Shown here: positions 58,453 to 64,000 of the stretch, piece after piece | How the letters are laid out: each line of letters begins with the position of its first letter | Position numbering within the stretch: position 1 is the first letter of the stretch | Assembly: GCA_028641055.1 (NCBI GenBank) | Contig: CM054061.1 | Coordinates: 32,588,333 to 32,652,332, forward strand | From: Alopecurus myosuroides | Lineage: Eukaryota > Streptophyta > Magnoliopsida > Poales > Poaceae | DNA: 64,000 nucleotides | Direction of reading: 5' to 3' | The notes under the pieces: generated by a model | The model's database searches: none | Seen by the model: only the letters and a program-made list of their open reading frames with translations | Told to the model about the DNA's origin: nothing | Translations under genes and position numbers: made by a program

Positions 58453-59883
58453 TGATACGTCATAAACTTATCCTTAATTTTTGATGTTCCATGTTGTTTT
58501 CATGCCATATGCTACATGTTTTCCTTACACTTTATGTCATTTTTATCGATTTCTCGGGACTAACCTATTGACAAGATGCCATAGAGCCAGTGCCTGTTTT
58601 CTAATGTTTTGAGTTTCAGAAAAGTTGTTTTGGAAATATTCTCGAAATTGGACGATTGAAAAGCCAGAAGTCTTAGAAGTCCCAGAGTGTCAAGGAAGTC
58701 CAAAGGAGACCCGGAGGGGGCCCTGGAGCCCCCACACCATTCTTGGGCACGGGTGGGCCTTGCTCACGTCTAGGGGTGGTGTGAGCCCCTCGGGCGCCCA
58801 CCGCCATCGCCCTTTCGCCTATATATGCACCCGATGCATCAACCCTAAAGAAATTGCCCCCCTTCCACGAAAAATTCCGCAGCTCCGCCACCGCTGACAA
58901 GTTTTGAGGGACATAATTCTCTGTTACGGCACCCTGCCGGGACGGGGAAGTGCCCCCGGTTTCATCTCCATCGACTCCACCGCCATCTTCATCACAGTTC
59001 CTGTCTTCGATGATGAGGAGGGAGTAGTTCTCCCCCGGGGTTGAAGGTTCTACCGGTACCTATGTGTTTCATCTCTCTCTCCCATGGTGTGATCTTTATG
59101 TGATCATGAGCTTTGTAATCTAGATGAATAAGTAGATGTTATTCTTCATTTGTTATGCTACTCAACTGGTTTTGTTATGAGATCTCAGTAGACACTTTGA
59201 TCATGGTGTAAAGGTGACAGTGTGTGCACCGTGTGGTTTAGCTAGATATAAATATCTCTCTTCACTTTGTTATGAGATCTCCGTAAACACTTTGATCCGT
59301 GGTGTTTGTCTAGTACCTTCTAGGGAGCTCATAGTGACAGCATGGGGTTAACTAGACATGGGAATGCGACTTTGAGGAGTGCGGTTACAGACCTGCGCAA
59401 TGAATTGGTGTTTGTTATTCGGCCGGAGAGTGGTTCAGAGTAGCATAGTGAAGAGAGATATTTATGCATTCAATTATGTTATCATCGTTGAGAGTGCTCA
59501 CTAGTGAAAGTATGATTCACAGGCCTTGTTTCTATGCATTAAAACACCGTTTACAATCAGTTCTGCTACATGTTTGATTGCTTCCATTTTTATTTCAGAT
59601 TGCTATTATCATTTACAATCATCCATATTACTTGTATTTCACTCTCTCTTCGCCGAACTAGTGCACCTATACAACTGACAATTGTATTAGGTGTGTTGGG
59701 GACACAAGAGACTTCTTGTATCGTGATTGCAGGGTTGCTTGAGAGGTATACCTTTGACCTCTACCTCCCTGAGTTCGATAAACCTTGGTTAATCCACTTA
59801 AGGGAAACTTGTTGCTGTTCTACAAACCTCTGCACTTGGAGGCCCAACAATTTGTACAAGAATAGAAGTGTGCGTAGACATCA
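58453..59883 (+). repeat. 3' LTR of D
   Basis: TGATACGTCATAAACT to GTGCGTAGACATCA, colinear with 53268-54684 apart from an insertion or duplication near 59240-59300. Confidence 0.93.
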
Positions 59884-60119
59884 GTATCCAACTCACAAAA
59901 ATCAAAGTTTGCCAAATGTTTCCACCATACCTACCTATACGTTGTATTTTACCGCCACTCCAAAGTAAATTGCTTGTGTGCTACATATAAAACCTTCAAA
60001 ATCTACTACCTGTTTTGTGCTCCTGTTTTAGCTCATGAGGAAGTAGTTTAAAGTTTATTTTGTATTATGTAAACAAAAGTTCTTCTTCCTTATTTCACCC
60101 GATGAGTATGGAATCTGTG
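59884..60119 (+). other. 3' non-coding region of C, second part
   Basis: Resumes C after D with CCAACTCACAAAAATCAAAG, text that follows GCATC in related elements. Interrupted at CTGTG (60115-60119) by solo LTR E. Confidence 0.75.
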
Positions 60120-61492
60120 TGATACGTTCCCAACGTATCTATAATTTCTGATGCTCCATGATGATATTATGCCAATTGCTACATGTTTTTTCCCTTCCTT
60201 ATGTCATTTTAATTGATTTTCCGGACTAACCTATTGACAAGATGCCACAGAGCCAGTTCCCTGTTTTGTGCTGTTTTTAGTTTCAGAAAAGTTGTACTGG
60301 AAATATTCTCGGAATTGGAAAATTCGAAGCCCGGAAGTCTTAGAATTCCCGGAAGCATCCAGAAGTCCCAAAGAGCCCCGGAGGGGAGCACACCATAGGG
60401 TGGCGCGGGTCCCCCTGGTGGCGCCACCTGGTGGTGTGGGCCCCCTGGACACCCCCCGGCATCGCCCTTTAGCCTATTTATACTCCCTCGAGGGAAAAAC
60501 CTAAAAGAATCGACCTTTTCCACAAAATACATCCGTAAATCCGCCGTCGCCGCCGACAAGTTTCGAGGGACATATCTCTGTTCTGGCACACTGTCGGGAC
60601 GAGGAAGTGCCCCCGTAAGCCATCTCCATCGAGTCCACCGCCATCTACATCGTTGTTGTTGTCTCCTATGATGAGGAGGGAGTAGTTCTCCCCCAAGGCT
60701 GAGGGCTCTACCGGTAGCTATGTGGCTCATCTCTCTCTCCCATGGTGTGATATATATGTGATCGTGAGCTTTGTAATCTAGTTGAATAAGTAGATGTTAC
60801 TCTTTATCTTGTGCTACTCAAGTGTTTTATTAATATGAACTTTGGAGTCACCTTGTCCCGCGGTGTGAAGGTGACAGTGTGCACATCGTGTGTGTCTCCT
60901 CTATGAATTGTGGGGTTTGTCTAGTACCTTCTAGGGCGCTCATAGTGACAGCGTGGGGTCAACTAGACATGATAATGCTTACTTTAAGGAATGTTTTTTG
61001 CAACCCTACGCAATGATTAGTGTTCGTTATCCAACCAGAGAGGGTTAAGACTAGCATAGTGAAGAGAAGATATTTAGTTATTAAATTGTGTGATCATTCT
61101 TGAGAGTGTCCACTAGTGAAAGTAGGATCCCTAGGCCTTGTTTCCAAGCATTGAAACACCGTTTTATGCATGTTCTGCTACATGTTTGCTTGCTGCCATA
61201 TTTATTTCAGATTACTATTATTACTTATAACCCTCCATATTACTCGCATTTCACTATCTCTTCGCTGAACTAGTGCACCTACCTGACAAGTATATATTGG
61301 GTGTGTTGGGGACACAAGAGACTTCTTGTATCTTAATTGCAGGGTTGCTTGAGAGAGATATCATTGACCTCTACCTCCCTGATTTCGATAAACCTTGGGT
61401 GATCCACTTAAGGGAACTTGCTGCTATTCTACAAACCTCTGCACTTGGAGGCCCAACATTGTCTACAATAATAGAAGCGTGCGTAGACATCA
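60120..61492 (+). repeat. Solo LTR E (D family) in element C
   Basis: TGATACGTTCCCAACG to GCGTAGACATCA, 1,373 bp. Neither a primer-binding site after it nor a polypurine tract before it. Flanks CTGTG (60115-60119) and CTATG (61493-61497) form a 4/5 target duplication. Likely TATA box in AGCCTATTTATACTCC (about 60470-60485). The state fits LTR-LTR recombination of a former full element. Confidence 0.88.
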
Positions 61493-62330
61493 CTATGCTC
61501 ATCTAAATCTGGAGAGAGTCGGTGCCAATTAATATAACAAAAAGGCACTTCCCCATGGTTTGATGAAACCTTGTGGGTACACGTGAACACGGCTAGTCCT
61601 GGTTTGTGAAAGATATGTGGGGGGAAGTGCCAACTAATAAAACAACGAAAACCGCTCTCAAAAGTCTAAACACCTTGCTTGACACGAGTTATGATAAGTG
61701 TTTCATTACCATATGTTGACATAGACATACACCTCTCTCAAAATTGTTTTCTATACCTATGTTTAATAAAATAAAAAAACTCTAGCACATGAGTAATCCT
61801 TGCTTCCCACAGCGAAGGGTCTTTTTTGTACTTTTATGTTGAGTCTTCATTTTCTAACTTTATGCACCAATTAAGAGAGCATAGTTGTCATTCTGAGTAT
61901 AATGTGCATAGTCCCAAAATTTATTATTGATTGATTCATGATTATGTTATTACTTGTTCTCAAATTATTTGTATCTAGTCACCACTTGAACTTTGAAGAT
62001 GTCTTGGTATTTATGTTTTTCTATTCCATGAAGGACAAGCTGAATACACTTTTGCTATGTTTTCTCTATGCTCGAAACAAACGTGTAAATTTCAATGCAT
62101 TATTATTCTTGATCTTTTGTTTGTGTTATTTTTCATGTTGCAACATAGTTTCTAAGTTACATTGTTGAAATTATATCTATCATGCCTATGTTTAGAGTAC
62201 TTTGATCTTAGCTTGCAATTCTTTTACAATAATGTTGATCAAGATTGTGTTGGTAGCATGTCACCTCAGAAAGTATTTTGTTGTTGTCGTTTTACATACT
62301 TGAGGACGAGTAGAACTAAGCTTGGGTATG
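61493..62330 (+). other. 3' non-coding region of C, last part
   Basis: Continues C with GCTCATCTAAATCTGGAGAG, matching the complement of B near 13930, and ends in the polypurine tract AAGCTTGGGTATG. The frames at 61938-62168 and 62162-62416 are AT-rich chance frames. Confidence 0.72.
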
Positions 62331-62690
62331 TGATGTCTACACACGCTTCTATTCTTGTAAAAAGTGTTGGTCCTTCAAGTGCAGAGGTTTGTAGTACAAC
62401 ATCAAATTTCCCTTAAGTGGATCACCCAAGGTTTATCGAACTCAGGGAGGTAGAGGTCAAAGATATCCCTCTCAAGCAACCTTGCAACTACGATACAAGA
62501 AGTCTCTTATATCCCCAACACACCTAATACTATTGTTAGTTGTATAGTTGCACTAGTTCGCGAAGAGATAGTAAAATACAAGTAATATGGATGATTATAA
62601 GTGATAATTCCAATCTGAAATAAAAATGGCAGCAAGCAAACATGTAGCAGAACAGATTGTAAACGGTGTTACAATTCATACTTTCTTCCA
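62331..62690 (-). repeat. Inverted LTR fragment F (D/E family)
   Basis: Plus-strand text TGATGTCTACACACGCTTCT is the complement of the D/E LTR end. About 340 bp follow in inverted order (GTTTATCGAACTCAGGGAGG and onward) to AAACGGTGTT, then diverge just before the CACTA transposase fragment at 62691. Confidence 0.85.
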
Positions 62691-63740
62691 GACCTTAAGT
62701 CGATTGGTGTTCCCGAATCGCGGCATGAGGGAAGAATGAGTGGAAAAGGCACGCTAGGAAGGAAAGCAAAGATATTTATGGACGTACATTCTTTCACTGA
62801 AGCACACTACACAGTTCTACAAATGTCCACCTTGGTGGCTCCTTATATCGAGGAACACAAGAATATTCTACGGTCCAAAAACCCGGGGCTGTCTGAATCC
62901 TTGATTAATGATGAACACATGGATAGTTTCAGCGCCTGATTGCAGAAAAAACACATGAATAACAACATAGTTGGAGATCAGCTCTACTTGTTGGCTAGGT
63001 CACCATATTCGACTGTACTGACTTTCCAAGGGTACGAGACAAATGAGAATACATTTCACGACCGCACAAGATAAAAAGAGCACCAACCAGAATAGTGGTG
63101 CCCGTTTCGATGCAACCGGATACAATGGGAAAAAGGACACATATTATGGTTAGATAGAGGAGATATGGGAACTTCACTATGGACCTAATTTTAAGGTCCC
63201 TCTGTTTCGGTGCAAATGGGTCAAGATGACAGGAGTAAAGGTAGACCAGAAGTACGGAATGACAACAGTGGATCTCAATAATCGTGGGCTCTGTTAAGGA
63301 TATCGGCCGATATTCTGATAAATCGGCCGATTTATCGCTTACCGGTGTCTGGCCGATAAGATAAATTGACCGATACTTCGGCCGATATTCCGATATTTCG
63401 GCCGATATCCCGATAAATCGGCCGATTTAGCACTTATCGGGGGTCGACCGGTAAGTTCCCGATAAGCGATATCTTGAACATTGATCGTGGGTATAGAAAT
63501 GAACCATTCGTCCTAGCCAAAGATGTGGCTCAAGTTTTCTATGTGAAGGACATGTCTACCCAACCGAGGAAAAGAAAAAAAAAATCTAGTACATCATGTG
63601 GTGAGCCGAAGCGGCACATAGTTCTTTCAGGAAAAAGAAACATTGTGGGAGTGGAGGACAGGACAGACATGTCAGAAGATTATAATAACTTTGAAGAAAT
63701 TCCGCCCTTGAGAGTGAAAACTGACCAAGCATCGCGTTAA
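62691..63740 (+). pseudogene. CACTA (En/Spm) TNP2-type transposase, C-terminal part, broken
   Basis: First block: DLKSIGVPESRHEGRMSGKG, FTEAHYTVLQMSTLVAPYIE, EEHKNILRSKNPGLSESLIN, stop after MDSFSA (62937-62939). Later pieces: LLARSPYSTVLTFQGYE, EEIWELHYGPNFKVPLFRCK, GVKVDQKYGMTTVDLNNRG. A 195-bp insertion follows, then YRNEPFVLAKDVAQVFYVKD and GEPKRHIVLSGKRNIVGVED to TAA 63738-63740. This is the C-terminal part of plant CACTA transposases, which cut and rejoin element ends. At least four frame or stop breaks lie between 62940 and 63200. No terminal repeat is visible, so its source element runs outside or is lost. Confidence 0.9.
63289..63483. mobile_element. 195-bp hAT-like miniature element rich in CGGCCGAT
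   Basis: Flanked by a perfect 8-bp duplication ATCGTGGG (63281-63288 and 63484-63491). Ends CTCTGTTAAGGATATCG and, reversed, CAATGTTCAAGATATCG are imperfect inverted repeats. The inside holds five CGGCCGAT cores, three of them within ATCGGCCGAT palindromes, plus many near copies. Removing it and one duplication restores the transposase frame (NNRG-YRNEP). The 8-bp duplication points to hAT-type mobilisation. Confidence 0.85.
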
Positions 63741-64000
63741 ATAAGGAAGATGCTCCATGGCTACGGCAGAAAAGTAAACAATGGCGGCACTAGTTGGTGA
63801 TAATGTATTAAACCTTCATGGCTCATGTAATATTGCTAGACTATTTTGTAATAATGTATACAACATTGCAGATTATCCATATCTTGTGTGAAAACATTAC
63901 ATATATCTTCCTCTTCTTCTTCCTGCTCTAGATGGCGTTTTAAAAATTGTTACTTGTTTAAATAGTTAGAATAATTATTTTTTAAAATAGAAAATGTATT
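63741..64000. other. Right edge of window, no gene recognised
   Basis: AT-rich sequence directly after the transposase stop, probably the 3' untranslated part of the CACTA gene. No CACTA end is seen before the window stops. Confidence 0.5.

Larger units (their letters stand above)
53268..59883 (+). mobile_element. Non-autonomous Gypsy-type element D, nested in C
   Basis: LTRs 53268-54684 (1,417 bp) and 58453-59883 (1,431 bp), both TGATACGT...GACATCA. The flanks GCAAC (53263-53267) and GTATC (59884-59888) look like a decayed GCATC duplication: the complement in G reads GTGCATCCAACTC at this spot. It has a perfect primer-binding site and a short acidic ORF, but no gag, protease or polymerase. 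Confidence 0.9.
47747..62330 (+). mobile_element. Gypsy retrotransposon C (protease-only), interrupted by D, E and a MITE
   Basis: Left LTR 47747-49345, primer-binding site 49356-49372, gag from 49543, a protease relic to 51772, then a long non-coding 3' part. That part is split by D (53268-59883) and solo LTR E (60120-61492) and ends in the polypurine tract AAGCTTGGGTATG (62318-62330). Its own 3' LTR is absent; inverted fragment F starts exactly there. No reverse transcriptase or integrase is found. Confidence 0.82.

Noticed and set aside
62995..63177. Minus-strand frame of 60 codons
   Set aside because: Antisense to the CACTA transposase remnant.

Overview
The window looks like nuclear DNA of a Triticeae grass (wheat, Aegilops, rye or barley type). 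The evidence is two grass-type host loci, plus deeply nested LTR retrotransposons whose LTRs, primer-binding sites and MITEs I recognise from that tribe. The assignment rests on recognition, not on a search.

Host part (1-9650): a decayed mTERF gene (1710-2239) keeps only its two ends. A CC-NB-ARC-LRR resistance-type gene (8246 down to 4775, minus strand) appears intact once one intron is removed. Exons 8246-7438 and 6812-4775 join to 948 residues with every NB-ARC motif in order. The intron carries a 278-bp PIF/Harbinger-type MITE with 18-bp terminal repeats and a TAA duplication.

Transposon part (9655-64000), read as layers. A LINE remnant (9655-12793) is split by a 1,566-bp CACTA element (10864-12429, GTG duplication) carrying a dozen copies of one palindrome. 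A minus-strand Gypsy remnant B (12794-14782, continued at 47719-47746) received a large plus-strand Gypsy element H (14783-47718, GGCAT duplication on both sides). H was in turn invaded by BARE/Angela-like Copia DNA (17132-38152), arranged as internal-LTR-internal-LTR. That Copia DNA was invaded by a minus-strand Gypsy element G (24174-33775, AGAAC duplication). Separately, H received a hAT transposon (39411-42149). Right of H lies a protease-only Gypsy element C (47747-62330), interrupted by a related element D (53268-59883), a solo LTR E (60120-61492) and a Stowaway-like MITE. An inverted LTR fragment F follows (62331-62690). Last comes the 3' part of a CACTA transposase (62691-63740), itself split by a 195-bp hAT-like miniature element with an 8-bp duplication.

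Every large element lacks an essential part: H has no reverse transcriptase core, the hAT transposase has no catalytic middle, and C, D and G have no reverse transcriptase. The only gene likely to make a working protein is the NLR. I see no bacterial-style operon, CRISPR array, rRNA or tRNA gene.
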